The position numbers and the translations under genes are program-made. Under the pieces are notes generated by a model. That model saw only the letters and a program-made list of their open reading frames with translations. It was not told the DNA's origin and searched no databases. A stretch of 64,000 nucleotides of DNA, taken from Otis tarda (taxonomy: Eukaryota > Chordata > Aves > Otidiformes > Otididae). The stretch covers positions 52,777,001 to 52,841,000 of the forward strand of contig CM048552.1 of NCBI GenBank assembly GCA_026413225.1, given 5' to 3'. Below, piece after piece: positions 14,746-24,824 of this stretch (the first letter of the stretch is position 1; each line of letters begins with the position of its first letter).

Positions 14746-17700
14746 CAGTTTCGTTTCAGAAATATGAGTCTTGAAAATCCTGTCATCTCTCAGATACTTG
14801 AGGGGGGAGGGGAAGACCATGCGAAGCCTCAGAAAACTGAACATATGTCAAGATGGATGGAGTTATTAAGCGGCTTTCTCTCCAGCCAGTCCAGTTCCAG
14901 GGAAGTTCTGTAACTAGTAGCTTTTCTGTTTGCTCATTTAAAGGTTTGCAGTTGTAGGGGTTTTTTTTACATCTAATGCAGTTAGAAGTGTTTCAACATT
15001 TTCAAAGGTATACTTCAAGAATAATCTGGGCTTAGATACAGTTTCATGAATTGTTGTGTTACCAATGGCAAGGGACTTGATGCTGTGTTAAGAGAGGTGA
15101 TATTTAAACTTCTGAAAAATTATTTAATCTAATGTGGGAATCCTAATGCTGTTTTAACACTTTTCCCCAAGGTGTAGAGAAAGATAGACATGCTTTTCTG
15201 GATGTATTTGTTATCTAAGTAAGGCATAGGGTGGAAAAAAAAGAGGGAACTGCCTTTAGACTGTTCTTTCAGGCATATGTACAGAGAGCAGCAGGTGAAT
15301 TCTTCTCTCATGCTCATTCATTTCCACCTAGGATTCAGAGTAAGCAGAAGAGTCCACCATGGCATCAAGCATATCTGTCTCTGTCAAGTTTCAGATGAAA
15401 CTGGTTTTGCATGAGAAACCTTTTATGTTACTTGCCCTTTCTGAGCTCCCCCTTATCAAGGCTAGCTTCAAAACATGAAAAAGCTGAAGCTGTCTGCAGA
15501 GCCTCCTTGACTTTAATGGGAAATGTGGCAATTTGCACAAGGCAGGGACAAAATAGCCCACCTTTTCCTTGCCTGGATGTGAAAGTTGAAAGGAACTAAA
15601 TATGTAATTTGCTTAAAGTCTCGTTTTCCACTCTCTGCCCATGCTTCCAAAATGCTTCCTTATGACCTCTCTTATCTGTGCCTTGATGACCACAGGCTTT
15701 CCAAGGCTGCTTCACTTCTTGTGGCCCTACATGACACTGCAGCTGAGATTTTCTTCCTCACCTCTTGATCTGTGGTCCCTTGCACTTGCTCTACTCTGAA
15801 AAGGGTCTCAAAGAAAGGGTCTATCTCACTGTGCTTCTAAGGCCTCGGCATACAGCTGAACCAAATAAGAGACCCACATTAAGAAGAGAAATAGCTGGAG
15901 TAATCTGCCTCCAGCATGAGCACTGACACTCTGATAATACCAAACCAAAAGGACTTACTGCACCTGCCAGCAGCAGTTTGTTATCCCAGAGAAGGTCTAC
16001 AAAGCGGGTCAGGGCACTTGAGGCTGATTAAGCACTGCTAGCTAATGGATTGTTTATACAGCTTTGTAACTCTGCTTTGCATTATTATTGCTTATTCATG
16101 TTCATATTTTCTCTGTCTAGAGAAAGACACATCAGGAAGGAACTTATAAATATATGCCTGTACACCAAAGTGGTACAGGGTGGAACAGAACTGAAGCTGA
16201 CCAGAACCTGACAGTGGCTACAGGGGGTTGCCTCCCCAGGTGGACAGGTGTCTCAGTCCCAGCACAGTATAATTTGGATACAGTTCCTTGCTGACCCCAG
16301 TTCTGGTGCCAGAGCCATCTCCACCAGTACCAAAGCCACTGCACTATGCTCAGTGGAATAGGGCAGGCATGCTGGATGAGGTCCGCTGGGTGCAGGTGTT
16401 GCTCCGTGCAGAGGTGCGTGGTGCACACCTGCTAGCCAGGGCTAAGGCATGGTCAAATCAGATGCCCCATCAGATGCCTCGGCAGAGTGACCTCTGAGCA
16501 ACACAGAAGGTGGTCATTCATCACTGTAGCGTCTGGTAAGCCAACAAAACAAATATCACTGTCACATAAAACTTTGCATGCAGGCACACTGTAGTGCTTT
16601 GTACTTTTAGTAATTTCTCCCTCCTTCTCCTTCTTTATGTTTGATTTTATTGCTTCTGGCTTGGAAGTACTTTAGTTCTCCACTTCTAATGTTCTCATAT
16701 GCAGGTTTTATCTTGAGCATTATAAATTCTTTAGTGTTATAAGCATACTACCACTTTATAGGAAGCAAAATATGCTCAATATAAAAGAAGTGCTGCTTTG
16801 GAAAAATTAGTAATAAAAAGACATAGCTGGGAGCAGTAAAAGTTAGCCAGAAGCAGGGTAGGGGCTGCTTTTTCCTGCTGGCAAACTGCACAGCTAAGGA
16901 GGGTTGGTAGGAAGGGAGTGAAGGTGTTTCTCTTATATGAATGTGCAAGGTCAAATAGAGGCATCAGAGGAGAAGAAAAGGACAGCAAGAAGAGCAGCTC
17001 ATCATGGAGACAAGAAGCTTGTATGAGAAAAAAAAAGATAGAAATATAGGTAAGGAAGAGAAAGGCATGTGAAGATTTGAAAATACAGAGAAGGAATTTT
17101 GCTGCATGCAGGAAAGGCAAAGAGCCGAGTGATACATACAACACTTGAAGGCTCAAATCGCATCTAGCTTCAAAACACTAAACTTCTGTTTCCACTGTTA
17201 AATACTGGTTTGCAGCCAGCCAGGTGCAAGTGACTAAGCTCTGTCCAGAAGCTAGTCCTCCATACTGGGCAGTATGCAAGCCTTTCACTTGCCTCTGCAC
17301 TTGCAGCCCTGGGTTAAAATGGTGCTCATGATCCATTATATTAAGCCAGAGGGAGAGGCAGGAGAAACTCCTGGGTTTTGGAGTATCTATATGGCCTGTC
17401 CGAGCATGCCAGTGTGCTCATATCCAGCTATCAAGGCTGCCAAGCTCACTTAAAAATGGTCATACTGCAGGGCCTGGCGTGGTCAGAGGCCACATAGCCA
17501 GGCTTGCAACCGCACTGGGGTTTTGGTGACAGCAACTATAAGGCCATGTCTGAAGACAGGAGAAAAATTCCATCAAACAATTGAAGACCCAGTCTGCTGT
17601 ATACTACTGAAGAACTTGTCTTTCTTTGTAGATGTCTTGTGTGGGTATTGTCATACTGCAAAAAGTAATTGATATCAACTTTAACGTGTACTATTCAAAG

Positions 17701-18261
17701 ATCTCTGTGCTGATGTCTCATATATCTGACCCATAAAACCTAAGATTCAGCAGCAGCATGGATTATTCGCAGGAAGAAGAGGAGGTATTTACTCTGGACT
17801 CTGCTTAGTGCCCATAGTTCACCAGGTTTTCATCTCCAGTAAGCTACAAGCACTATTCCCAGTAGCTTTTCTACTTCTGACTCCCCCTCCCTTGGTCTCT
17901 GCTTTTCTGTATGTTGTCTAGGAATGTATAAGTACAGATGGCTCTCTTAAAAGGACTTTCATCACATTAAAACAAAGTAATACTGCAGCTTACTGCAATA
18001 TTACTGTCTTACATTTTTGCAGACTTCTAGTTTAACAACAGAGACATACATGGAAAAGCAAGACCTGGTCTCTCTGTGGAAAAATCTGAAATGGTAGTTA
18101 AACAAGGACACTTGCATCTTTGTCTTGTACCTGGTTCTCATAAAAGTAATGGAAATTCACTCTGCTAGTCAAGAGAATGTCTTATGTGAAGAAAATAACT
18201 GCAGTGGCAAGGAGAGTGGGGTGAAGAACTCCCGAATATACTGAATGTATTGGTGATATAC

Positions 18262-18306
18262 CTTTGGTGTAAACTAAAGGTATGTCACCTTTAGTTTACA
18301 CCAAAG
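18262..18306. repeat. Perfect 20-bp inverted repeat with 5-nt spacer
   Basis: The left arm CTTTGGTGTAAACTAAAGGT (18262-18281) is followed by ATGTC and by its exact reverse complement (18287-18306). There are no mismatches over 20 bp. It lies about 180 bp upstream of the 5' truncation point of the long CR1 and matches no element terminus I know. It could be a template-switch duplication, the stem of a small hairpin RNA, or a MITE remnant. The short loop and lack of extended stem argue against a classical pre-miRNA. Confidence 0.9.
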
Positions 18307-18489
18307 CACTTTTAAGTTTTCAGTATGTCCAAAGAATAATATTTAAAATTTCCAATAATGCTGGCATATTCTTCCTCATGTAGTTTTATGTTATAACACC
18401 TCTCTTTAGTGGAAGAAACAAAAGGTTGCATATAACCAGAGTCAAATTGGTGATTGAACATAATTTTGGATGTGATCAACTGCTTTGCT

Positions 18490-19104
18490 GCTCTGCAGAC
18501 CGAAGAAATAATACTCAGCACCTTGGGGGAGGCACTGGAGCCGTGCGAGGTAGCCCAACCGGCTCGCGTGATAACCAGTGCTTCCAAGAAAAAGAGGCGA
18601 GTGGTAGTAGTGGGTGACTCCCTCCTGAGGGGGACGGAGGCACCCATCTGCCGATCTGACCCACTCTCTCAGGAGGTGTGCTGTCTCCCGGGGGCTCGTG
18701 TCAGGGATGTTGCCAAGAGAATACCTGGCCTCATACGGCCTACAGACTATTATCCGTTACTGGTGTTTCATGTGGAGGCCAGCGACACAGCTAGCAGCAG
18801 CCTAAGAAACATCAAAAGGGACTTCAGAGCCCTGGGTTCTACAGTCAAAGACTCTGGGGCTCAAGTGGTATTCTCCTCTATCCTCCCGGTCGAAGGGCAG
18901 GGGCCTGAAAGGGCCAGGCGTACCTGGCAAGTCAACTCATGGCTCAGGGAGTGGTGTTACAGCCAGGGCTTTGGGTATCTTGACCATGGGGCGTGCTTTG
19001 AGAAGCCCGGGCTGCTAGGGCAGGATGGCGTACACCTAAATGAGAAGGGGAAGAGTATGCTTGGACGTAGGCTTGCCAGACTTGTCTGGAGGGCTTTAAA
19101 CTAG
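18490..19104 (+). pseudogene. CR1 ORF1 C-terminal fragment (SGNH/GDSL-type esterase domain)
   Basis: About 200 codons of CR1 ORF1, which encodes an RNA-binding and esterase protein of the retrotransposon RNP. Visible motifs are a basic KKKRR stretch, VVVVGDSLLRG with the nucleophile Ser codon at 18619-18621, the conserved CCLPGARVRDV block, and DGVHL (Asp 19024-19026, His 19033-19035) completing the Ser/Asp/His set. It ends RALN-stop, as CR1 ORF1 usually does. The segment LLVFHVEASD replaces the usual V-x-G-S-D type motif, which may affect the oxyanion hole. The N-terminal part and start codon are lost to 5' truncation. The open frame runs a little further left into flanking DNA from a TTG, without any ATG, so it is not a translatable gene here. 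Confidence 0.85.
19095..19104 (+). promoter_or_regulatory. Candidate -1 ribosomal frameshift site at the CR1 ORF1/ORF2 junction
   Basis: The heptamer TTTAAAC (19095-19101) is read in ORF1 as gcT TTA AAC, followed at once by the TAG stop (19102-19104). It has the canonical X-XXY-YYZ form, in the phase needed for tandem -1 slippage. ORF2 lies exactly in the -1 frame, and that frame is open from 19071, after a TAG at 19068. Six bases after the heptamer is a 4-bp stem (TGCT 19108-19111 with AGCA 19123-19126) enclosing GGGGGAGGGGG. A stronger hairpin follows at 19151-19176. ORF2 has no in-frame ATG before its endonuclease. That slippage occurs is inference. Reinitiation at the overlapping TAGTG is the main alternative. 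Confidence 0.55.
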
Positions 19105-22061
19105 TGTTGCTGGGGGAGGGGGAGCACAGTTCAGCCCACGGCTATCGGCATGGTGCCGGTGCCAGTGCCAGCACCAAGCGCCCAGAAGTCAGGGAAGGAT
19201 CGCAGGTAGGTGCAAATAAACCTAATCTGCGATACAAAAGAACACCTGTCACTCCAGCCAGCAAGTTGGTTTTATCGGGGACCCTGCTGAAGTGTCTCTA
19301 TACCAACGCACGCAGCATGGGGAATAAACAGGAAGAGCTGGAGATGTGTGCACGCGAGCAGGGCTGCGACCTTGTTGGCATCACGGAGATGTGGTGGGAC
19401 GACTCTTACGACTGGAGTGTCAACATAGAGGGGTACAGGCTTTTTAGAAAAGACAGGCAGGGAAGACGAGGAGGGGGTGTCGCTCTCTATGTCAGCAACC
19501 GGCTGGAGTGCGTGGAGCTCTGCCTGGGGATGGGGGAGGAGCTGACAGAGAGCTTATGGGTCAAGATCAGAGGACAGGGATGGACGCGGGATGTTACGGT
19601 GGGGGTCTGTTACAGGCCGCCTGGCCAGGAAGACAGAGCGGACGAGGCGCTCTATAGGCAGATAGGAGCAGCCTCACAGCGGTCACAAGCCCTGGTCCTC
19701 ATGGGGGACTTCAACCACCCTGACATCTGTTGGAGAGACAACACGGCAGGGCACAGGCAGTCCAGGAGGTTCCTGGAATGCGTGGACGATAACTTCCTCC
19801 TGCAGGCGATAGAGGAGCCGACAAGGAGGGGTGCCATGCTGGACCTTGTGCTCACCAGCGGGGAGGGGCTGGTGGGGGACGTGAAATTGATGGACAGCCT
19901 TGGCTGCAGTGACCATGACGCGGTGGAATTCAAGATCCACGGGGCGGCGAGGAAACTGCACAGTAAGCTCTCTGCCCTAGATTTCAGGAAGGCAGACTTT
20001 GGCCTCTTCAGGAACCTCATGGGCAAAGTGCCATGGGAGGCGGCCCTGGAGGGAAGAGGGGCCCAGGAAAGTTGGTCCATATTTAAGGAGCACCTCCTCC
20101 AAGCTCAGCAGAGGTGCATCCCGATGAAGAAGAAGTCGGGCAAAAAGGCCAGGAGGCCAGCGTGGATGAGCAAGGAGCTCCTGGACCAACTGAAAGTAAA
20201 GAAGGAAGCCTATAGAGGGTGGAAGCAGGGACAGGTAGCCTGGGAGGACTACCGAGTGGCTGTGCGAGCGGCCAGAGATAGGGTGAGGAAGGCTAAAGCC
20301 CTGATGGAATCGAATCTGGCCAGGGATATAAAAAGTAACAAGAAAAGCTTTTACAGGTATGTAGGGGACAAAAGAAAATCCAAGGAGAATGTAGGCCCCC
20401 TCCGGAAGGTAACGGGTGTCGTGGTTACCCAGGATGTGGAGAAGGCTGAGGTACTCAATGACTTTTTTGCCTCAGTCTTCACTGATAAGGGCTCTTGTCT
20501 CCCCACCCAAGCGGTGGAAGGCACAGGCAGGGACTGTGAGGATGAAGAACCGCCCACGGTGCTCGAAGAGCAGGTTCAGGACCATCTAAGGAACTTGAAG
20601 GTGCACAAGTCCATGGGGCCTGATGAGATCCATCCGCGCGTCCTGAGGGAACTGGCGGATGAAGTTGCCAAGCCACTGGCCATCATATTTGAGAAATCGT
20701 GGCGGTCTGGTGAGGTCCCCGATGACTGGAAGAGAGGGAACATAACCCCCATTTTTAAAAAGGGGAGTAAGGAAGACCCGGGCAACTACAGGCTGGTCAG
20801 CCTCGCCTCCGTGCCTGGCAAGGTCATGGAGCAGATTCTCCTGGAAACCATGCTAAGGCACATGGAGAGCAAGGAGGTGATTGGTAACAGCCAACATGGC
20901 TTCACCAAGGGCAGATCGTGCCTGACCAATTTGGTGGCCTTTTATGACGGGGTAACAGCATCGGTGGACAAGGGACGGGCAACGGATATCGTCTACCTGG
21001 ACTTGTGCAAAGCTTTTGACACTGTCCCGCATGACATCCTTCTCTCTAAACTAGAGAGGCATGGGTTCGATGGATGGACCACTCGGTGGATAAGGAGTTG
21101 GCTGGATGGCCGCACTCAGAGAGTGGTGGTCAACGGCTCAATGTCCAAGTGGAGACCGGTCACCAGTGGCGTCCCTCAGGGGTCCGTGTTGGGCCCGGCC
21201 CTGTTCAACATCTTTGTCGGCGACATGGACAGTGGGATAGAGTGCACCCTCAGCAAGTTCGCCGATGACACCAAGCTGTGTGGTGCCGTCGACTCGCTGG
21301 TAGGGAGGGATGCCATCCAGAGGGACCTTGATAGGCTGGAGAGGTGGGCCTGTGAGAAGCTCATGAAGTTGAACCAGCCCAAGTGCAAGGTCCTGCACCT
21401 GGGTCGTGGCAATCCCAGGCACAAATATAGGCTGGGCGGAGAATGGATTGAGAGCAGCCCTGAGGAGAAAGACTTGGGAGTGCTGGTAGACGAGAGGCTC
21501 AACATGAGTGGGCAGTGCGCCCTTGTGGCCCAGAAGGCCAACCACATCCTGGGCTGCATCAAGAGGAGCGTGGCCAGCAGGTTGAGGGAGGTGATTCTGC
21601 CCCTCTACTCTGCCCTGGTGAGACCCCACCTGGAGTACTGTGTCCAGTTCTGGAGTCCCCAACACAAGAAGGACATGGACCAGTTGGAAAGGGTCCAGAG
21701 AAGGGCCACCAAGATGATCAGAGGGCTGGAGCACCTCTCCTATGAGGACAGGCTGAGAGAGTTGGGGCTGTTCAGCCTGGAGAAGAGGAGGCTCCGGGGA
21801 GACCTGATAGCGGTCTTCCAATACCTCAAGGGGGCCTACAGGAAAGATGGGGAGAAGCTGTTCAGTAGGGCCTGTTGTGATAGGACAAGGGGTAATGGGT
21901 TTAAATTAGAAGGAGGTAGGTTTAGATTAGATATTAGAAAAAATTTTTTTACAATGAGAGTTGTAGAGCACTGGAACAGGTTGCCCAGAGAGGTGGTGGA
22001 TGCCCCATCCCTGGAAATGTTCAAGGCCAGGCTGGATGAGGCTCTGAGCAACCTGATCTAG
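19104..22061 (+). CDS. CR1 ORF2 polyprotein: endonuclease and reverse transcriptase
   Basis: An uninterrupted frame of 985 codons encoding the enzyme that nicks target DNA and reverse-transcribes CR1 RNA (target-primed reverse transcription). Residues counted from the GTG at 19104: an APE-type endonuclease at about 64-280 with TNARS (Asn68), ITEMWW (Glu95), GDFNHPD (Asp202, Asn204) and SDH (269-271). The reverse transcriptase covers about 495-800 with PDEIHPR, motif [10 protein letters not shown] (Asp633), motif [12 protein letters not shown] and the catalytic FADD (719-722). A C-terminal region of about 180 residues follows, ending LDEALSNLI. All catalytic residues are present. One change is NYRL for the usual NYRP near 562. 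The first in-frame ATG is codon 72, inside the endonuclease, so a frameshift, reinitiation or non-AUG start is needed. The start given is the GTG overlapping the ORF1 stop. Confidence 0.92.
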   Translation: MLLGEGEHSSAHGYRHGAGASASTKRPEVREGSQVGANKPNLRYKRTPVTPASKLVLSGTLLKCLYTNARSMGNKQEELEMCAREQGCDLVGITEMWWDDSYDWSVNIEGYRLFRKDRQGRRGGGVALYVSNRLECVELCLGMGEELTESLWVKIRGQGWTRDVTVGVCYRPPGQEDRADEALYRQIGAASQRSQALVLMGDFNHPDICWRDNTAGHRQSRRFLECVDDNFLLQAIEEPTRRGAMLDLVLTSGEGLVGDVKLMDSLGCSDHDAVEFKIHGAARKLHSKLSALDFRKADFGLFRNLMGKVPWEAALEGRGAQESWSIFKEHLLQAQQRCIPMKKKSGKKARRPAWMSKELLDQLKVKKEAYRGWKQGQVAWEDYRVAVRAARDRVRKAKALMESNLARDIKSNKKSFYRYVGDKRKSKENVGPLRKVTGVVVTQDVEKAEVLNDFFASVFTDKGSCLPTQAVEGTGRDCEDEEPPTVLEEQVQDHLRNLKVHKSMGPDEIHPRVLRELADEVAKPLAIIFEKSWRSGEVPDDWKRGNITPIFKKGSKEDPGNYRLVSLASVPGKVMEQILLETMLRHMESKEVIGNSQHGFTKGRSCLTNLVAFYDGVTASVDKGRATDIVYLDLCKAFDTVPHDILLSKLERHGFDGWTTRWIRSWLDGRTQRVVVNGSMSKWRPVTSGVPQGSVLGPALFNIFVGDMDSGIECTLSKFADDTKLCGAVDSLVGRDAIQRDLDRLERWACEKLMKLNQPKCKVLHLGRGNPRHKYRLGGEWIESSPEEKDLGVLVDERLNMSGQCALVAQKANHILGCIKRSVASRLREVILPLYSALVRPHLEYCVQFWSPQHKKDMDQLERVQRRATKMIRGLEHLSYEDRLRELGLFSLEKRRLRGDLIAVFQYLKGAYRKDGEKLFSRACCDRTRGNGFKLEGGRFRLDIRKNFFTMRVVEHWNRLPREVVDAPSLEMFKARLDEALSNLI

Positions 22062-22071
22062 TCAGGGATGT

Positions 22072-22156
22072 CCCTGCTTCTTGCAGGGGGGTTGGACTAG
22101 ATGACCTTTGAAGGTCCCTTCCAACTCTAACCATTCTATGATTCTATGATTCTATG
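22072..22156 (+). other. CR1 3'UTR stem-loop and (ATTCTATG)3 tail
   Basis: A perfect 6-bp stem (CCCTGC 22072-22077, GCAGGG 22083-22088) with a TTCTT loop lies just after the ORF2 stop. It is followed by the conserved GGTTGGACTAGATGACC block and three direct ATTCTATG units (22133-22156). In CR1 and L2-type LINEs the 3' end is what the reverse transcriptase recognises. The minus-strand copy at 54.6 kb keeps the same stem with a 4-nt loop. Confidence 0.8.
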
Positions 22157-24363
22157 AATCTGCAAATTCTGTAGTTCTCAGAAATAACAATCTGGCTGCA
22201 GTGTTCTTTATTTTGATGCCTGAAAAAAATTACTGCACAAATAGTTTAGGAAGATGAGTCACAGCTCCGCAAGAGCTTATAGACTGTTCTCGGAACATAA
22301 AGAAGTAATTTACTTGAACCTCAGAGAAATGTAGCAGTCAGTTTAAGTTTGGAAGCAGCTCCTAAAATAGATCACTCATTTAATGACCAAATGAAAGTAC
22401 AGTCTTACTGAGATCCAGCTAGTAAATATGTGCCTGTGCCAGGTTCATGTCCAGCATGGGTAGAATAACTTACTGACTCCATTGCAAGCTTCAGAGGGAT
22501 GGTGGGTTGATGCTAAACAAGGGATGGTAATGCTAAAAGGAAACAGTTGTGGTTAATTTTTTAATACCTTAGGGATAACTGCACAATATTTTGAGCATCA
22601 CTTGTGTGTCTTGTGAATGCACAAGAAGTGAAGAGTTCATTTTACAGCTGGGGCTTAGCTCTTCACTGTTTGAAGCTCCTTATGGCTAAGCTATATGGCT
22701 AACATGATCAAACAAATGTGTTGTCCAGGCATGCTCATTGTCATTCTGCTCACGTGAATTACTATGCTGCCTTTCCCAAGTGGAATCAACTGGATAAGGT
22801 GACTGGGATTTGCTGTCTGTACTAAAGAAGATGTGATTTCAACAGTTTTTAGAAACAACTGGCAGTTACATTAGCCCTGTAACCACAAGGTATGTGAGCC
22901 GTTGCTGTGGGAGAGTCCTCGTCCCTTCACACTTCCTGCAGGAGATCAGCTCTGCTGAGCTGCAGCAAAGTCAGGTAGCGAGCTTGCAGCTTCAATTCTT
23001 CGAATGCACAAAGCCGTCTTAAAGGAGAGCAATTTGCACAGCCTTGCCTCATGTATGCAACCTCACTGTTTTCACCATTTGTCTACAGAAGTGGCAGCTC
23101 TCTTCCCCTTCGTAGTATATTAGGGATTGAAGCATATTAAGATTTCAGAGATTTAAGACCTCTCCTGTGACCTGGAGGCTCGCAAACATTGACTTTCAGT
23201 GGAACTGGGAGAGCAGAGTCATTAAGGCATTCTTGGAAATTGCAGTGAGGGACTCTTTTCACAAAAGTGAGCAATCATCTAATCAATGATGTCTAACGAT
23301 TTTGAGTGACTGCAACTTACAATGTGCTTACAAGATCTACATTTCCAGGTTTTAGTGTCTACTTCTCCATCTGCTTCTCATTTTGCCCATTTATATCTAG
23401 TTTGGGTTTCTAATTTGTTTTTTGAAACAAAGAGTGGTTGCTTATAAAAACAGTAAGTCATAATTAAATTAAGCATAAAACAGTAGCACAGAATTATCAT
23501 TCAGCTTTGTTGCCTGAAAGAAATTGTCTGTAGGTTTTCCCCAGAGTATGCTGAGAGTAGTAAGTCAGAGCAATTGCATCAATGTGAACACAGAATCAAC
23601 ATTTTTTACCGTAAGAGAGTATTTCTTTCTAAGACCGTACAGTAGGTACATAGGAAATTTCAGCTTTGCTTTTCACTTTGGAAAAGGCCTATTTTTGATC
23701 ACAATTTCTATTTAAAAATTGGCTATATGACAAATTTGAGAATGTTTGGTGTGAAATACAATTGCCAGTGTTGTAGATAATGTTTCACTGAACTGGTGAA
23801 AGTGGAATTGTTTTTCAAGCTTAAGGTCATGTTAGTGTTGCCTTACTGTTTTCCTCAAAACAGACATTTATTTTTTCCTTAAAGCTAGTTATCACCTGAA
23901 GTGTAGCATCTGTTCCATATGATGAGACTTTCTAACACTTGTGAATGCTCAGAAGAAAAGAAACCATGATTGCAAAGTTCTAGTCCATCAATCAGAAAAC
24001 TGTCATTTAATAAACTCAGTGGTAGTTAACTCATTAATATCGTCCTGTGTGAGCTGTGTGGGTTTTTTGAAAGAACGGAAGATAATTCCTCCTGCAGGCC
24101 AGTAATGCAGTAAACCATGACTGTGTATTAATTTAAATATCTATTAGTGTGGCTGACTCTGATGTCTGCAGCGCAGCAGCAAAGATGTTAACATTTTTCA
24201 TTTTCATCAAAAATTTATGTTCTTCTAGTTTTCTTTTTTTCTTTTTTTTTTTTTTTCTTCAAAAAGGCTGTTACAGCTCCATTTTAAACCATGGTAATTT
24301 TAATATTTAGTTATTCCATGCTAGTCATTTGTATCTAACAGTACTAATTCTTATTCCTGTCAG

Positions 24364-24500
24364 GTATAAGTTTATCTATTCATGGGGCTGAAAAGCGTGT
24401 GCAAATCTGTCAGAGGAGAACTGCAGCAAGCTACCCAGTGTCACAGTGTCTGCCTGTGGTTGGGCATCCTTCACTCTCACAAGTCAGAAGGTCAATAAAA
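24364..24500 (+). promoter_or_regulatory. ANO4: Probable ANO4 5'UTR segment with an upstream ORF
   Basis: A plausible 3' splice site (TTCTTATTCCTGTCAG ending at 24363, with a TACTAAT branch-like motif at 24342-24348) suggests the exon carrying the ANO4 start begins at 24364. If so, it contains an upstream ORF: ATG at 24382, 38 codons, stop TAA at 24496-24498. The ANO4 ATG follows after only two bases (TAA-AA-ATG). Such tight spacing would usually lower ANO4 translation or make it depend on leaky scanning or reinitiation. The ANO4 ATG itself has a good context (A at -3, G at +4). The exon boundary is inferred, and a downstream acceptor could exclude the upstream ATG. Confidence 0.45.
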
Positions 24501-24570
24501 ATGGAAGCCTCGTCTTCTGGATCTAGTATTTCAGCAGTCACTGGTGGAAAAGCAAAAACTCATCAGCCAG
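24501..24570 (+). CDS. ANO4: ANO4 (anoctamin-4) coding exon 1
   Basis: This exon starts the ANO4 protein. It encodes MEASSSG, identical to the start of mammalian ANO4, followed by a diverged stretch with GGKAKTHQP that corresponds to the human segment ending in HPEG. The exon gives 23 codons plus one base and ends CCAG/gtaaca (donor at 24571), phase 1. The frame stays open upstream but has no other ATG, so 24501 is the supported start. Anoctamins are ten-helix membrane proteins (TMEM16 family). ANO4 is mainly neuronal and endocrine and has been linked to calcium-dependent lipid scrambling and cation conductance. These residues belong to its disordered cytoplasmic N-terminus. Confidence 0.9.
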
Positions 24571-24808
24571 GTAACAGTTTTGGCTTGACACCTTTTTCAG
24601 TTCCATTTCTTGTGTGATATGCCGTGATGTTGTGAAGCTGGTGTTAACAGCATCAGATCATGCTTGCATGGAGGTCAATCTATTGATCATCAGAGCTATC
24701 GATTGATGTTTCGTCTATGTTGGTATGTTTTTGTCAGTTATAGATTATAGGGTGTAACAGCAGTTGGGACAGCTGAAAGTGGGAAATAAAAATGTACATT
24801 TAATCACC

Positions 24809-24824
24809 AAAAAAAAAAAAAAAA
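24809..24824. repeat. Poly-A tract, 16 A
   Basis: A run of 16 A preceded by AATAAA-containing sequence (24784-24789). It looks like a possible retroposed 3' end, but no gene body is recognisable upstream. Confidence 0.8.

Larger units (their letters stand above)
18485..22156 (+). mobile_element. CR1 LINE retrotransposon, 5'-truncated, ORF2 intact
   Basis: A CR1 (chicken repeat 1) non-LTR retrotransposon of about 3.7 kb, in the same orientation as ANO4. In order it has the C-terminal esterase part of ORF1, an uninterrupted ORF2, a short 3'UTR with a CCCTGC/GCAGGG stem-loop, and the CR1 tail of three ATTCTATG units (22133-22156) in place of poly-A. The 5'UTR and the start of ORF1 are missing, as is usual for CR1, so this copy lacks its promoter. 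The left boundary is set where ORF1-like sequence begins and is good to a few tens of bases. I found no target-site duplication. ORF2 without a stop, together with a near-identical sister at 54.6-55.0 kb, implies recent insertion. Confidence 0.93.
1..24363. other. Non-coding sequence upstream of the first ANO4 coding exon
   Basis: AT-rich DNA with no host exon that I can recognise. Open frames here are short (132 codons or fewer outside the CR1), lack family motifs, and many use non-ATG starts or run through homopolymers. Recognisable contents are listed separately: a poly-T tract, small hairpins, an ancient CR1 fragment near 14.2-14.7 kb, a perfect 20-bp inverted repeat at 18.26 kb and a long CR1 at 18.5-22.2 kb. 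In mammals ANO4 has non-coding 5' exons far upstream of its start codon, so this stretch is probably a 5'UTR intron, but I cannot point to a leader exon or promoter. Stretches 1-1777, 1875-9295, 9358-14239, 14746-18261 and 22157-24363 show nothing I can name. Confidence 0.6.

Noticed and set aside
21138-21821. 227-codon minus-strand frame
   Set aside because: Shadow of CR1 ORF2 on the opposite strand, with no motif of its own.
24399-24500. In-frame upstream extension of the ANO4 start (from GTG at 24399)
   Set aside because: No ATG in the extension, while MEASSSG at 24501 matches the mammalian N-terminus and has good start context.
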